A DNA stretch of 64,000 bases from Ailurus styani. Taxonomy: Eukaryota > Chordata > Mammalia > Carnivora > Ailuridae. The stretch covers positions 224,381 to 288,380 of the forward strand of contig LNAC01000066.1 of the NCBI GenBank assembly GCA_002007465.1. The letters run 5' to 3'. This document shows positions 22,863 through 34,350 of this stretch, in pieces. Every line of letters begins with the position of its first letter. Position 1 is the first letter of the stretch. Position numbers and translations under genes: made by a program. The notes beneath the pieces were generated by a model that ran no database searches, was not told the DNA's origin, and saw only the letters and a program-made list of their open reading frames with translations.

Positions 22863-24464
22863 ATTCCCACCGGATAAAGCACCGTAGAAGACTCTTTCTG
22901 ACTAAAGTCCACGTTGGTTACAGACTTAACTCTATTCAATATAGATTTCTAAAGAAAAGGCATTTTATCCATGAATACATTAAAATAATAAGGATAAAGA
23001 TATTATGTGATTAAATGTGACTAATGAAGAAAGTACTGATAACAAGTCTGATTTTCGGGAGAAACAGGAAGTTGCCTTTTTAAACAGCTGCTGTGTTTGG
23101 AAATGGAACTTTTTATGGATTTATAATACAATCAGGGGACCAACTTTTGCAGTTTGTTCTCAAATAGCAGGAGGTAGAGTCTCTTCCTCACTTAAAATGC
23201 TGACATGGAAGACAGCATGCATTTGATCAAACATACTTTACTCAAAATCCAGCTTAATGGGCTTGCTTGTATTCCAAGGATATGTCTCCTTGAGCGCTGG
23301 TTTGTTTCACAGTTCTCAGTTTTTTGGAGGACTCGACTTAGTCCAAAAATGCTGTAGCACACATACAAAAGTTAACCTCTTATATTGTGAAATAGAACAA
23401 CAACAAAAAGTACGATGTCTCTGACAGGAGATTCTACCATATTAGCTCAGAACACTGAACTTTATCAACTTGATGAAAGGTTTCCCCAAGTCTGAAAAAT
23501 ACAAGTAACTCTCTTCCCAAAAGACTGCTGCATATGTGAAGAGGGAAAAAAGACCCAAAACCCTAAGTTAGGGCTGAAGACTAAAACATGAAAAATAAAG
23601 AAGGTAAGTGCCTTTGCTCAATGGTGACACGCTCACAGAGTGCAGAGTTCACGTGCAGAATGCGATGGTGAACTCTGGTCAAGATGGAGAAAAGGTGCTA
23701 CATTGTGAAAAATTAAGTAAAACCATAACACACCATAAACATTAATATTATAGTTGGATAATTGCATGCAAGCTCAACCAAGTAACAAAATGATGTGGTA
23801 CTCAAACATACAGAAGTATGTAGCACTCAGTGAGAAATGAACCACTTTTAATAAGCTGAGTGAGGAGAAATCTGATGAGGCCTCAGGATGGCTGGTGGAC
23901 TGTGGGAGCAGCTAGGGGCTGGGGATCTCTTAACAGTCTGAGAGGCAAAGGGCCTCAGGCAGACTGGGGGACTCTGAGCAATTCCTTATTCTGGATGTTA
24001 AGCTCACAATCTATTCACAGCTTATTGTAATTTGATTACCATCCAAACAGATTACTTCTCCATTTCGGGATAAGGACGGGCAGGATTTCAACCCATGCTC
24101 TATCAGCACCTATTCCAAGCAACAAATTAAAATAACCCACTACTATGCTAAATGCACCCGATAAAGAGATCTTCCATCCCACTCTTGTCAGATTTATTAT
24201 TATTTTTTTAAGCAAAGTTCATGGAAGCCAGTAGGTCATACGGAATCCTAAAATTTATTCCCACAGTGATACTTGGAACATTTTCCTTCTGGACTTTATT
24301 AAACATAATGTTCTAAGTATTATGAGTACTCTAAGGTATTCCTGAATAATAACCCAAACTGCAGAGTGAAAGTAAGTGGCAATTAAAATTGCAGAGACCG
24401 AGGGGAGAGAAGAGACAAGGAAATAGCCTCTGTTACTGAAGACGGCTGCCCTGGTGATCTCGCT
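22863..24464. other. Unassigned AT-rich sequence
   Basis: About 1.6 kb with no recognised repeat, gene or RNA. Frames are short and lack family features. Confidence 0.4.
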
Positions 24465-24784
24465 CAGGGGTCGGAAAGACCTGAGGCCCAAATCCAGCCC
24501 ACTGCCTGTTTTAGTGAAGCCTCCATGAGCTACGAACGGTTTTTACACTTTTCAATGGTTGAGGGAAAAAACCAAAATCATATTTTGTGGTGTGTGAAAA
24601 TTCGATGAACTTCAAGTTTCAATGTCTCGAAGTAACATTTAATTGGCACAGAGCCACACTCGTTTAATTTGCTCTATGGCACTTGTGTGCAGCACAGTTG
24701 CAGAGCTGGGACTTTGAGGATGGCCCTGAAAGCCTGAAATATTTACTATCTGACTCCTTACATAAAAAGTCTCTGGCTCCGGGT
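24465..24784 (+). mobile_element. hAT-Charlie non-autonomous DNA transposon relic (MER3-like)
   Basis: Left end 'caggggtcggaaagacctga' then 'ggcccaaatccagcccactg', middle 'ggcacagagccacactcgtt' and right part 'gcctgaaatatttactatct' then 'ttacataaaaagtctctggc' match the mammalian repeat with paired ends CAGGGGTCGGCAAAC...GTTTGCCGACCCCTG. A non-matching stretch sits at about 24520-24630. The element encodes no transposase. The name MER3 is from memory. Confidence 0.65.
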
Positions 24785-24944
24785 TATCTCAGAGCTTCTA
24801 AAACCCTAAGTCACGAAGGATCTGGTTTGTTTTGTATTTGTTTTTTAACCCATCATGGATTGAGCTATGCTTTTGTAGAACATGAAATCATGCACTTGGA
24901 TGCTGCAGCAGTCAAATTGCGAACAGTTTCTTAAATGCTTTTTC

Positions 24945-25036
24945 TCACTTTTCTGTAGTCATCTTGCTGCAGACTGGTGCAAACATTTTGGGGACTAGTA
25001 CCAGTCTATGGACCGTATTCTGAGAAGCACTAGTCT
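24945..25036 (+). mobile_element. Possible second hAT-Charlie end fragment
   Basis: 'ggggactagtaccagtctat' and 'ggaccgtattctgagaagca' then 'ctagtct' resemble the conserved 'ggtaccggtccgcggaccgcactttgagtagca' end of MER58-like Charlie elements. Only one end is seen. Confidence 0.4.
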
Positions 25037-26225
25037 AGAAAATGAAAGAATATCTTAATACAACTTTTTGGAAAACCTCACGCCTTACCTACATACCTTT
25101 GAACACTAGCAAGATCAGTAAATAAATATACATGCACCTGGATAAAATCAGGGTTTCCATGGATCTTTTTTCTTTGAGTGTTAGGCTTTCAAATTGTAAC
25201 AACTGTTTCTCCCCTACCCACTGCCCCACTATATAAAATTTTACTATTCTCTCAGGTTTTGGATAAACGAAATAAAAAAAAAATTCATTTGCATTTCATG
25301 CTTTTGGGAATGATAACTCAAATTTCATAAACAAAACAATTAGTACAAATGTTTTTTGAACAATCTGTGCTGTGATTTTGGAAACTGTGTGAAAGAATCG
25401 GAGTCCTTGAACAGATAAAAACAGTTTCTTATGTTTAAATTTTTAGAAGGTTGAAGAGATTTTTTTCTTATGCTTGCTTTATAATAGCAGTCCCTTGATA
25501 TGTCAAAGGCCACTAAAGTAATTTTTAGTTTAGGTACAAAAAGTGCTTTGGGCTTGTTTTATATGACACTCCCTGGTTTTAGTATTGCACTTACAAAAAA
25601 AATGAATGTGAAAAATCATCTCCATGAAACTTTTTTTTTAATTGGCCCAAAGTTAGCAGTGATTTACTTTTAAATTTCAAACTTTATCTCCCGAGAGAAA
25701 TGCTTATTTAATTCTACTGTGATTTTTGTTTAAGAAAGGAAATAACTTCTAAATGTTTTTAAACATGAAGAAAGATGAAGCTCCATTATAGGGCCAATGA
25801 ATTTTTTGTTATTAGGTGTCAGATGATCAAGCATTCAAATAAGCAGCAGTATCTTCATGGCTGATTTCATGGTGTAAAGAGGAAAGAAAGTCTACAAAAA
25901 TCAACTCCAGGTGTGTTAACCACGTGAGAAGAGCATTTAGATGACAACAGGAAAATGTTTTCTTTATTGTCGCAGAAGTATGTTTGTTGCTAGCAAAAGA
26001 TGAAAATTTCAAAGCAGAGGGAATATAAAACTGCTGTAGACTGAACTTCTGCAAATGTCCACTTTGCTACAATAGCTCCAGTCATAAAACAGTCAAAACA
26101 GTAAGATGTACTAGTTCAGAACAATGACATAATGTTTATAAATATTTATGTGTACGCTGAACTAGACCCTTCCTAGGAGATGCAGCTGTGATAGGGAAAG
26201 AAAATTGGGGCTCCACTAGAGCCCT
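25037..26225. other. AT-rich, repeat-poor sequence
   Basis: I recognise no repeat or gene. The 75-codon minus frame at 25827-26054 has no family features. Ancient relics or regulatory DNA cannot be excluded. Confidence 0.4.
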
Positions 26226-26398
26226 CATTCTGTCAATTACTGGGCTCCAAGATCCTGTGCAAGTCGCTCAACTTCTCCAAGCCTCGGTTTCTTATCTGTA
26301 CAATAAAAGAGATATTACCCATCTCAGAGGAATGAAGGAAGATAACAGTGTCTTGAAAATGATGAAGCACTATAAAAAGTAAGGGGTTATTATTAGAG
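26226..26398 (+). repeat. MIR, sense
   Basis: 'aattactgggctccaagatc', 'cctgtgcaagtcgctcaact', 'tctccaagcctcggtttctt', 'atctgtacaataaaagagat' and 'gatgaagcactataaaaagt' follow MIR order. A 64-codon frame here is repeat-derived, not a gene. Confidence 0.82.
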
Positions 26399-27693
26399 AG
26401 AGGGAGGTTATTATTATAGTAGAGAGCTAAAAGAATTTTATACACGTATTTAAAATTTGCTTAAATAAAATGAGCTTTTTATATAAGAAGATGGATTCTG
26501 GGTTGCTTGTATACTTTAATGCCCTTTTCTCATGATTTCACTACTTCTTGAAGCAGAGTATAGTGAGGGATACCCTTATAAGACAAATTACTACACAAAA
26601 TTTTAACTAGGTATTAGTCATGGTCAGTGCTATTGATATCAAGGAGCTTTGAGAGTGTGAAACCGTTTTAGTATGAGAGAGGGTGAGGATATGAGAAGTG
26701 GGCATGGACAGGGGGATTTTTTTTTTTTTTCACACTGACAACCTGAAGGAAGGGGAGGCACTGGCCAAGGGAAGGTGAGAGCAGTTAATATCCCACGTAT
26801 ATTACGTTTTCCTCATTTAATGAGATAACCAGCTTATATAATCACAGTTAATATGGACATATCTGAAATCTCGGTCCATCGTAATATGCCTATTTATGGT
26901 TCAAAAGCCACGAGCAACACTTATTACCATGTGAGTGTCTTATGCTTTAATGTGTTATCTATGAACCCTTAGAAACACTTTTCTTTTCCAGGGTTGCAAT
27001 TAAGTCATGAGATGGTATTGGACTTTTCGTACCTTACTATACATGCACATTAAACATGATATGAGAATAGCATTCTACTTTCAAAATCTAAGATAATTTA
27101 ATTTCAGATCTTTAGTACTGGTTCAGAGACTTCTCTGCTCTACATGAGGTATTTCTCATCCTCTGTTTTTTCTAAAATGCCAAAAGAGCAACAGGAGAGC
27201 TGTTGCTCACATTTCCAAGTGGTGGAATTATCCTGATGAAACCAGTGCTGGAATTCTTAGAGTCTGAATTTAAGGGATTTAAAGGAGAATGGTATCAAAA
27301 CAGTTGAGGAAGACTCAGTTACTTTAAAAAGGTCCCTATATATATTCTTTCTACCTGTCATCTTGAAATACATTAAATAAATTCTTCTCTCTTGGGACCC
27401 AAGCTGTCTGCTACAGGCATAGAATTTGTACACTAATTTCTCATTATTACAAAGTGAATAAGTTGATTGCTACAATGATAGGAAAAGAATAAGGTAATTA
27501 TTTTCTAGTAAGATTTCCTTGGTCCATAAGCCTAATTCCTCACCAGATCACTGACCACTTCCTACATATCATATCCCTGCCTCCCCTACTTCCCAACTAT
27601 TCCACTGTTTGTCCCAGAATAGCTTTCCTCAAACACTGGTATCCTGGAAAGTGAGGATAAACTCATTATCCCCTTTAAAGAAGTTGTGTTATT
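26399..27693. other. Unassigned AT-rich sequence
   Basis: No gene or named repeat recognised. A T14 run at about 26717-26730 has no SINE body next to it. Confidence 0.4.
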
Positions 27694-27805
27694 AAGAATC
27701 TACACTGTGCTAGGCTTTCAGGTCAAGTGTTTCACATACATGGATGGCCTTGTTTAATACTCAAAAATGTCAGAAAATGTAGGCACTGTTATTCAAAGTT
27801 TGCCT
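27694..27805 (-). repeat. Probable MIR fragment, antisense
   Basis: 'gaatctacactgtgctaggc', 'gtgtttcacatacatggatg' and 'gccttgtttaatactcaaaa' then 'aatgtaggcactgttattca' match the antisense MIR 3' half (tttcacatacattatctcatttaatcctcacaacaaccctatgaggtaggtactattat). Confidence 0.5.
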
Positions 27806-28099
27806 CCCACATACTGTTGACCAGGACATCACTCACTGTTCCTTGCATAGGATAAAATGTATGTCCTTTTAAAAGTATTGTTTGGAAAGTGGTAACTACT
27901 TCATAGAACGACCATCAGTCTAATTTCTGACCTACACTCCACATTTCCATACTGCACCTATTCTTGGGTAACACTCCAACTGCAACCTATCTATGAAATA
28001 GTTCTTTGGGTGAAAGTCTCTCTATTCCCTTCCAGCATGGAAATGCACATCTCCTGCCTGTGTTCAACACAGCAGCAATGTCTGAGTTAACCTGAAGTT

Positions 28100-28225
28100 C
28101 ACCAAACAAGTATTTATTGAGTGTGTCTTATTTGACACAATAGGCCAGGCCCTGCAGATCTTCTTGAACACAGACCCTGAAGAACCTGTCTTCAGCTGAG
28201 GATTATAATACAAAGGGAGATAGGA
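28100..28225 (-). repeat. L2 3' end, antisense
   Basis: 'caccaaacaagtatttattg', 'agtgtgtcttatttgacaca' and 'ataggccaggccctgcagat' resemble the reverse-complemented L2 3' end (ttcaacaaatatttattgagcgcctactatgtgccaggcactg). Confidence 0.55.
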
Positions 28226-28477
28226 CCGAAGCTGGAGAAAAGTCTACAGCCCTCTATTCAGTCCAGATTTCCCAATGATTTCCTTTATTCAACAATTAGG
28301 CTAGTTCTAAAAGGGATGGAATTTTCTAATCATTTCAGTGCCAAGATGATATACTGTGATTTACCATTTCCCCTTTAAAGAGCTTTATAAAATACGCATT
28401 TGCAAGGCCTCCTTTGTGAGCCTACAGCAATATTCTATGATATTAGGATTAAAGCTGCAATTAAAATTTCTAATACT

Positions 28478-28666
28478 GGGGACACCTGGGTGGCTCAGTT
28501 GTTAAGCACCGACTTTTGGCTCAGGTCATGATCCCAGGGTCCTGGGATCGAGCCCCACATCAGGCCGCTGCTTGGTGGGAAGCCTGCTTCTCCCTCTCCC
28601 ATTCCCCCTGCTTGTGTTCCCTCTTTTGCTGTGTCTCTCTCTGTCAAATAATAAAATCTTAAAAAA
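28478..28666 (+). repeat. CAN-SINE, older caniform type, sense
   Basis: Head 'ggggacacctgggtggctca' with 'gttgttaagcaccgactttt', body 'tcatgatcccagggtcctgg', CT-rich part, tail 'caaataataaaatctta'. The flanking repeats aaaatttctaatact (28463-28477) and aaaatttccaatact (28667-28681) differ at one base. It is the sense arm of an inverted SINE pair with the copy at 28750. Confidence 0.95.
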
Positions 28667-28749
28667 AAAATTTCCAATACTAGAAAGTATTTTATAGTTT
28701 AAGAAAGACCGTTCTAATAAATAAAACACATATCTAAAACTTACATTTT

Positions 28750-28948
28750 TTTAAAAGATTTTATTTATTTATTTATTTGACAGAGAGAGAGAGAGAGAGC
28801 ACAAGTAGGCAGAGCAGCAGGCACAGGGAGAGGGAGAAGCAGGCTCTCCGCTGAGCAGTGAGCCTGATGTGGGACTCGATCCCGGGACCCTGGGATCATG
28901 ACCTGAGCCAAAGGCAGCAGCTTAACCAACTGAGCCACCCAGGTGCCC
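28750..28948 (-). repeat. CAN-SINE, older caniform type, antisense, first of a double insertion
   Basis: Tail complement 'aaaagattttatttatttat', GA tract, 'gctctccgctgagcagtgag', 'actcgatcccgggaccctgg' and head complement 'cttaaccaactgagccaccc'. The 15-bp target taaaacttacatttt precedes it (28735-28749) and follows it (28949-28963). The second follower copy is shared with the next SINE. Confidence 0.95.
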
Positions 28949-28963
28949 TAAAACTTACATTTT

Positions 28964-29148
28964 TAAAAAAGAGTTTATTTATTTGACACAGAGAGAGATT
29001 ACAAGTAGGCAGAGAGGCAGGCAGAGAGAGGAGGAAGCAGGTTCCCTGCTGAGCAGAGAGCCCGATGTGGGGCTCGATCCCAGGACCCTGAGATCATGAC
29101 CTGAGCTGAAGGCAGAGGCTTTAACCCACTGAGCCATGCAGGTGCCCC
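28964..29148 (-). repeat. CAN-SINE, mustelid-type, antisense, second insertion at the same target
   Basis: Tail complement 'agagtttatttatttgacac', 'acaagtaggcagagaggcag', 'gctcgatcccaggaccctga' and mustelid head complement 'ggctttaacccactgagcca'. It is bracketed by taaaacttacatttt at 28949-28963 and 29149-29163. The head differs from the neighbouring SINE, so it is an independent, later insertion and not a tandem duplication. Confidence 0.95.
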
Positions 29149-29821
29149 TAAAACTTACATTTTAAAGTGGGGCAGGAAAATGACAGCAAAAATGGCAGAG
29201 TAGACAGCTCCAAGGTCCCTGTCCCCCAAGGAAACATTGACAAATCAAGAAAAAATCAAGCAAAACTGTCAGAATTAACTTTGTCAGCATTTTGGAAAAC
29301 AAAGCTTTACATCAACCAAGCGAACAATTAACAAGCAGAAAGGCAATTGGTAAGTGGCAGGTAAGCATTGTAGTGTTTGCATATGTCCTGGGCCAACGCT
29401 CCTCTCTGGCTCAGCAGTGGTCTTGAGAATGACAGTCCATGTTACCAGCAGGGGACCCTGGTCCCCAGTTTTGGAGGAAGCAGAGTAGACCCTACTTGTA
29501 AAGAATTATGTTTGTCTGTTTTAATCTATCTGGGGTCTACCTGAAGGATTAATACAAGATGCCTGTCTTTCTTCACCAAATTCAGAACTTGCTCTGGCTG
29601 GAACCCCTTAAAAAAAAAACAAAACAAACAAAAAGCCTGCAGTCCCCTGGGGCAGAAGATGATGTTGAAGCATATGATAGAGTACCAACAGCATATAGGA
29701 TAAACTAGAGAGCGTTAACTTGAGAAATCAGGGAATTCAAAAGCACTTGTGTATACTGGGGAAAGCAGAGAGTCATACATATGCTCAGGGCAGTATATAA
29801 GCTCAGCAAAGACAGGAGAGG

Positions 29822-29850
29822 GTTCCCCCCTGCCTCCCCCCTCCCCTCCA
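29822..29850 (-). other. C-rich tract, G-quadruplex potential on minus strand
   Basis: 'ttcccccctgcctcccccct' then 'cccctcc' gives on the minus strand G runs of 2, 4, 6, 2 and 6 with 1-2 nt spacers. It lies in the 5' half of the HAL1 element. Confidence 0.4.
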
Positions 29851-30597
29851 TTTTTTGTCTCTCTCATTTGGCTCCTGGCATTCAAAGACATCTCTGTCAA
29901 AAGAGTAGCTAACCACAAACTAAAGGAACAGAAAATTCAGAGACCACATATGACTAAGAACACAGACCTTACAAGAATAGTTTAGAAAAGTTATCTAACA
30001 AATAGCTACAGCCACAAAAAAACACAAAACAAACCCTGAGAAGGAGGGAGACTCTGGTTTCCAAAATTACCACATATAATATTTAAAATGTCCAGATTTC
30101 AACAAAAGATTACAAAGCATGTGAAGAAACAGGAAAGTATGACCCATTCATAGACAAAGTTAAAAAACTCATTCTGAGAAACAAACACTGAACTTACTAG
30201 ACAAAGACTTTAAATCAATTGTCTTAAACATACAGAGCTAAAGGAAACCATGGACAAATTGCTAGGGGAAACCAGGAGAATGATGTATGAACAAATAATA
30301 TCAATAAAGAGACAAATTATTAAAAGAAATCAAACAGAATTTGGTAGCTGAGAAGTATAATAACAGAAATGAAAAACTTACTAGAGAGTTTCAATATCAC
30401 ATTTGAACAGGCTAAAAGAACCAGTGAACCTGAAGACAGGTCAACTGAAAACTAGTCTGATGAACAGAAAGAAAACAGATTGATGAAAAACGACCAGAAA
30501 CTAAGAGACCTGTGTATCATACAGGTCCACACACCATACTAGTATATCAACATACAAAATGGGAATCTCAGAAAAGGAGAGTTAAGGAGAAGAAAAT

Positions 30598-30834
30598 TTG
30601 AAGAAAAAAAGGTTTGAAATAATGTTTGAAAATTCCCAGAATGTGAGAAAAGATATGAATCTATACAGTCAAGAAGCTCAACAAACTCCAGGAAAGATCA
30701 ATATGCACATAATAATCAAGTCATGGGAAGCCAAGAACAAAGAGAGAATCTTTAAAGAAGCAAGAGAAAAAGCAACTTGTCACATACAAGAGATCTTCAA
30801 TGAGATTAACAACAAAATTTTCATCAGAAACTAG
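30598..30834 (+). pseudogene. HAL1 ORF1p remnant (78 residues open)
   Basis: The open stretch reads through residues resembling the L1 ORF1p RNA-binding and C-terminal regions: 'MNLYSQEAQQTPGKINMH' then 'IIIKSWEAKNKERIFKEAR', matching the ORF1p pattern HIQEAQRTP...HIIIK...KDKERILKAAREK. Upstream coiled-coil sequence (about 30180-30590) is broken by stops and frameshifts. ORF1p is a trimeric nucleic-acid chaperone of the retrotransposon particle; this copy cannot make it. Confidence 0.7.
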
Positions 30835-31448
30835 AGCCCACAAAGGAGGGAGATGCCATTTTTAAAGTGCTGAAAGAAAACTATCAACCAAGAATTTTAT
30901 ACCTAACAAAACTATCCTTCAAAAATGAAGGTGAAAGTATGATGCTCTTCAGATAAACCCTGAGGAGGTTGTCGTCGGTATACCTGCCCTACAAGAAATG
31001 CGAAAGGAAGTCCTTCAGGCTGAAATGAAAGGATACTAGATAGTAACTCAAAGCCATAATAGAGAAATAAAGAATTCTGGTAAAGGTAACTTACATAGAT
31101 GACTATAAAAGTGAGTGTTGTACTTTCGGTTTGTAACTCCTTTTTATCTCCGGTGTGATTCAAAAGACAAATGCATAAAAGAATAATTTAAAATCTATGT
31201 TAATGGTCACATGATGCATAAATGTGACCATATTGTGAGAACAACATCATGACTGGGGAGAGGACAGAGCTGCATAGGAGCAGAGTTTTTGTATGTTATT
31301 AAGACTAAGTTGGTATCAATTCAAAGATTATAAGTTTAAAATGCCAATTATAATCCCCATGGTAACCACTAAGAAAATATCTAAAAAATACACATAAAAG
31401 GAAGCATAACATATTTTACTTCATCTTGTTTACTATCTGTCTTTGTTA

Positions 31449-31562
31449 AGGCACTGAAAGTTCCAAGAGGTAAGGAATTCAGCTTGTCTTGTTCCTCACT
31501 GCATCCCCCATGCCTGGAGTAGTGCCTGACACAACATTACATGCTTGGTCAGTATCTGTGGG
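31449..31562 (+). repeat. L2 3' end, sense
   Basis: 'aaggcactgaaagttccaag', 'ttgtcttgttcctcactgca', 'tcccccatgcctggagtagt' and 'gcctgacacaacattacatg' follow the L2 3' end (gggcagggactgtgtctgtcttgttcactgctgtatccccagcgcctagcacagtgcctggc). Confidence 0.7.
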
Positions 31563-31564
31563 AG

Positions 31565-31608
31565 GGAGAGAAGGGGGGGAGGGAGGGAAGAAGGGAAGGA
31601 AGGAAGAT
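31565..31608 (+). repeat. (GGAA)n purine-rich tract
   Basis: G-rich then GGAA units: gagagaaggggggggaggga followed by gggaagaagggaaggaagga. Low complexity; GGAA repeats can bind ETS-family factors, but nothing shows use here. Confidence 0.75.
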
Positions 31609-32255
31609 GTTAAGTAGACCAACGGAGAGATGAATTTAGAATTTAAGGGAAAGAGCCTAAAGTGGAGACATAAGTTTGAAAGTCAAAGTAGATTACAATG
31701 TGTGGAAATTGGTTTGGACAGGGTAAAATGAATATATATAATGTATACACCATCTTCTCATTATCTCATAAGCTGAAGTAAACCTAGCTGGCAGGATAAA
31801 CATTTTCCTGGTGCAAATTCTAAAGGGAATTTACTATCTGGACATTTCTTAGAAAGCACATTGAAAAATGTAATGAAATTATATACCCTTAACAGTGATT
31901 TTCTCATTGTGGTCCTCGATGACAGCTCAAGGTCAATACAAGAGTCAATGCACTTCAACAAAAGCATTTTGCAGTCCAAGACAATGAGGGTGAGACACAA
32001 AGATTTCTCATGGTCTAACTTAATCTAAGGATAGAATTTGGAATACCTAATGAAAAAGAGATAGCTTGTTCTCTCTTCTGTTTTGACTGGAGCATTCAGT
32101 TCAAGGTTGACCTCTCTTGTAGCAATTTTGTATTGCTGAATGAGGGGAGAGCAAGATGCTTCGTATACAAGGTGACCAAATTGCAAGGCCTAACCTGTTT
32201 CATAAATATCACTATGTCTGATTTATTTTATTGCCAAGGTAAGTGGCCACCCCAC
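31609..32255. other. Unassigned sequence
   Basis: No recognised repeat or gene; frames are short. Confidence 0.4.
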
Positions 32256-32355
32256 CTCTTCATAGGGTGAGACTGAAGTGACTTGTCCAAGGTCAAAAGG
32301 CTAATGGCAGAGCCGGGGCTTAATCACAAGCCTCCAAACACCCAGCTCAGAGAGT
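32256..32355 (-). repeat. MIR fragment, antisense
   Basis: 'gactgaagtgacttgtccaa', 'ggtcaaaaggctaatggcag' and 'agccggggcttaatcacaag' match the antisense MIR core (gaggttaagtgacttgcccaaggtcacacagctagtaagtggcagagccgggatt). Confidence 0.72.
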
Positions 32356-33079
32356 ATTCCAGTATTTTCGATCCTCAGTGCCTTTTATACACATAATAAA
32401 AGACGTCAGGTTACATTTCTAGAATGCTGTGGGGTAGGATCCTAGGGCTGTCTTTTGAACCTTCCTAAAAACACACATGATTGCAGGAATTAGAGGATGC
32501 CTGTTCTTGTTAGGGTCCCTTGTATTTTGTCACGTACCATATGGCCCAAATGTTAGGGCTTTAGGCGTCTGTCCTATGCTCATTCTCTATCTACATAAAG
32601 TCAAGGACTGGGGATTATCAAAGACAGGCAATAAGATAATTGCCTGTATATAAAATAACATTTTGCACAGGCTTGAAATTTTTTCAGTTAATGTTTGGAC
32701 TAGGGAAAAACAGTAATGAGCAGAGTCAGACTTCATTATATCCTCCAGGATCAAGGATGATCTTCAAAACAACAAAGAAATCCTTTCACTGGTTTTATCA
32801 TATGTTAAATAACATTTACTAATACTATGTAATGTACAAAAGATTAGAAGAGAAAAATATTCTGCTCAGCTCCATTATCCAAATGACTGAAAGAGAATAC
32901 ATGCACAAGTTGAGATAACTCCAACAGTATGGAAAGGCAGGAAACGGAAAGTAAAATCCTCATGATCATCTACCATCCCCATCCCACTCTGCCAAATCAA
33001 TTACTCTTAACTGAATTTATTTCTGTGTATCCTTTCAGAAAAAAAAATTTTTTTAAGGAGTCTGTGTGTGTGTGTGCTA
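32356..33079. other. Unassigned sequence with short (GT)n
   Basis: No gene recognised. A (GT)6-7 tract sits at about 33062-33075. Confidence 0.4.
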
Positions 33080-33500
33080 AATTAATGTGTGCATATTTTC
33101 AGAAAAATACACAGACCAGCATATCCTGTTCAGGCTTCTCAAACTTGCTTTCCTCATTTAATTTATCCTAAAGGTCTTTCAACAGCAGCATATAGACAGC
33201 TACCATATTTTTTTCAGGAATCATATGGTGTTCTATTGCAAAGAAATGGGATTCATTCATCCCTCCTGATGGATATTTAGGTAGTTCACAGTTTGTTACC
33301 ATTATCAGCAATACTTCAGCAAACATCTTTGTACACACAGCTCAGTGTGTTTTTATAAATCTATCTCTGGGGAAAATTGCTGGTAAGGGTATGAGGTCAA
33401 AGGGAATATGCATATATAATTTTGATAGGTATTACCAAATTGCCTCCTAAAATGCTTGTGTAATTTGTATTCTAGCAATTAACCTGGGGACTATGATATC
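33080..33500 (-). repeat. Old L1M 3' end, antisense
   Basis: The plus strand 'tcatatggtgttctattgca', 'tggatatttaggtagttcac', 'agtttgttaccattatcagc', 'ttgctggtaagggtatgagg' then 'tcaaagggaatatgc' and 'ttgccaaattgcctcc'-like text follow the antisense ORF2 end/3' UTR of L1MC/L1ME elements (attccattgtatgga...ggacatttaggttgtttcc...ctgggtcaaagggta). No intact frame. Confidence 0.68.
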
Positions 33501-34195
33501 CATAATACTTTTCATCAAAAGATACATGAAAAGCCATGATGTGGACAAACTCTACCTACTGTGTATTCTAGTCCATGTGCCTAGTCTTTGGATGGACTAC
33601 TATGATCTACGTAAGCACCATTAACCAACACAATAAATTTGGAATTCCATGTTACAAAACATTAATACACTGAGAAGGCAAGTCATACCCTTCACTATAG
33701 AACCCTCCATAAGAATGATCCTGGGGTTTGGAGACCAGCCCAGTATCCATAATTGGAACCATACAAGAGTGTGTTGTGTATGTCAGTTTTTAAATAGTAA
33801 GTTTCATTTTGAAATCCATCTGAATCAGCTTATAGAAATATCAAAACCAAAACACGCATTTATTGTCTCCATACAAGGGTTGATCAGAAATAGATCTTAA
33901 ATATATACTCTGTTTTCCTCAAAAGTAATGAGAAAGAATTCACAGAAATGTTCAAGTTAAGTAATGTGAAGAGATTTCATCATTTACCTTTGGTTCATTT
34001 AAACTGGATCAAAGCTCATGATAATGATACATGAAAGTTTTAGGGTAAATTCTAAGTTATGAATTAAATAATTGTCCTAGGGTTATCACAGGAGAGGACA
34101 CAACAGAAGGTGATGAGTGGTTGAGAGAGAGTTATTGAAGTGAAGTTAAAAAACAAAGAGAGGACTGGAGAGGCCTGTGAGGCTGCATTTCAGTT
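33501..34195. other. Unassigned AT-rich sequence
   Basis: No recognised repeat or gene. An 83-codon plus frame at 33649-33900 has no family features. Confidence 0.4.
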
Positions 34196-34231
34196 TCTTT
34201 TCTTTTCTTTCTTTCTTTTTTTTTTTTTTTC
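34196..34231 (+). repeat. (CTTT)n / poly(T) tract
   Basis: Polypyrimidine TTTCTTTTCTTTCTTTC followed by about 15 T, directly before a MIR fragment. No SINE body is attached. Confidence 0.85.
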
Positions 34232-34234
34232 AAG

Positions 34235-34350
34235 TTGTGTGACTTTAGACAAATTACTTAACTTTCTGTTTTAAAGGCGGGCATGTAACGAAAGCTTCAG
34301 CCCATGTCTGGTGCTTAGAGAGTGCTCCATGCGTGTGGGCAGCTATTAAT
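34235..34350 (+). repeat. MIR fragment, sense
   Basis: 'ttgtgtgactttagacaaat', 'tacttaactttctgttttaa', 'cccatgtctggtgcttagag' and 'agtgctccatgcgtgtgggc' follow the MIR core and 3' end. Confidence 0.68.

Larger units (their letters stand above)
29165..31405 (+). repeat. HAL1 (half-L1) element, sense, decayed
   Basis: About 2.2 kb with HAL1 structure: 5' 'aatggcagagtagacagctc', an A-rich ORF1-like body (30100-30830), then 'tatcaaccaagaattttata', 'ccttcaaaaatgaaggtgaa', 'cctgccctacaagaaatgcg' and the 3' end 'ccatggtaaccactaagaaa'. HAL1 is an L1 relative that carries ORF1 but no reverse transcriptase, so it depended on L1 for copying. It is close to the usual 2.5 kb length. No ORF2-like sequence follows, as expected. 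Confidence 0.8.

Noticed and set aside
26226..26382. Small protein frame of 64 codons
   Set aside because: It falls entirely within a recognisable MIR element.
20549..29163. CRISPR-like array (repeated units with spacers)
   Set aside because: The repeats are dispersed SINEs with TSDs in mammalian DNA; there is no regular short repeat-spacer pattern.
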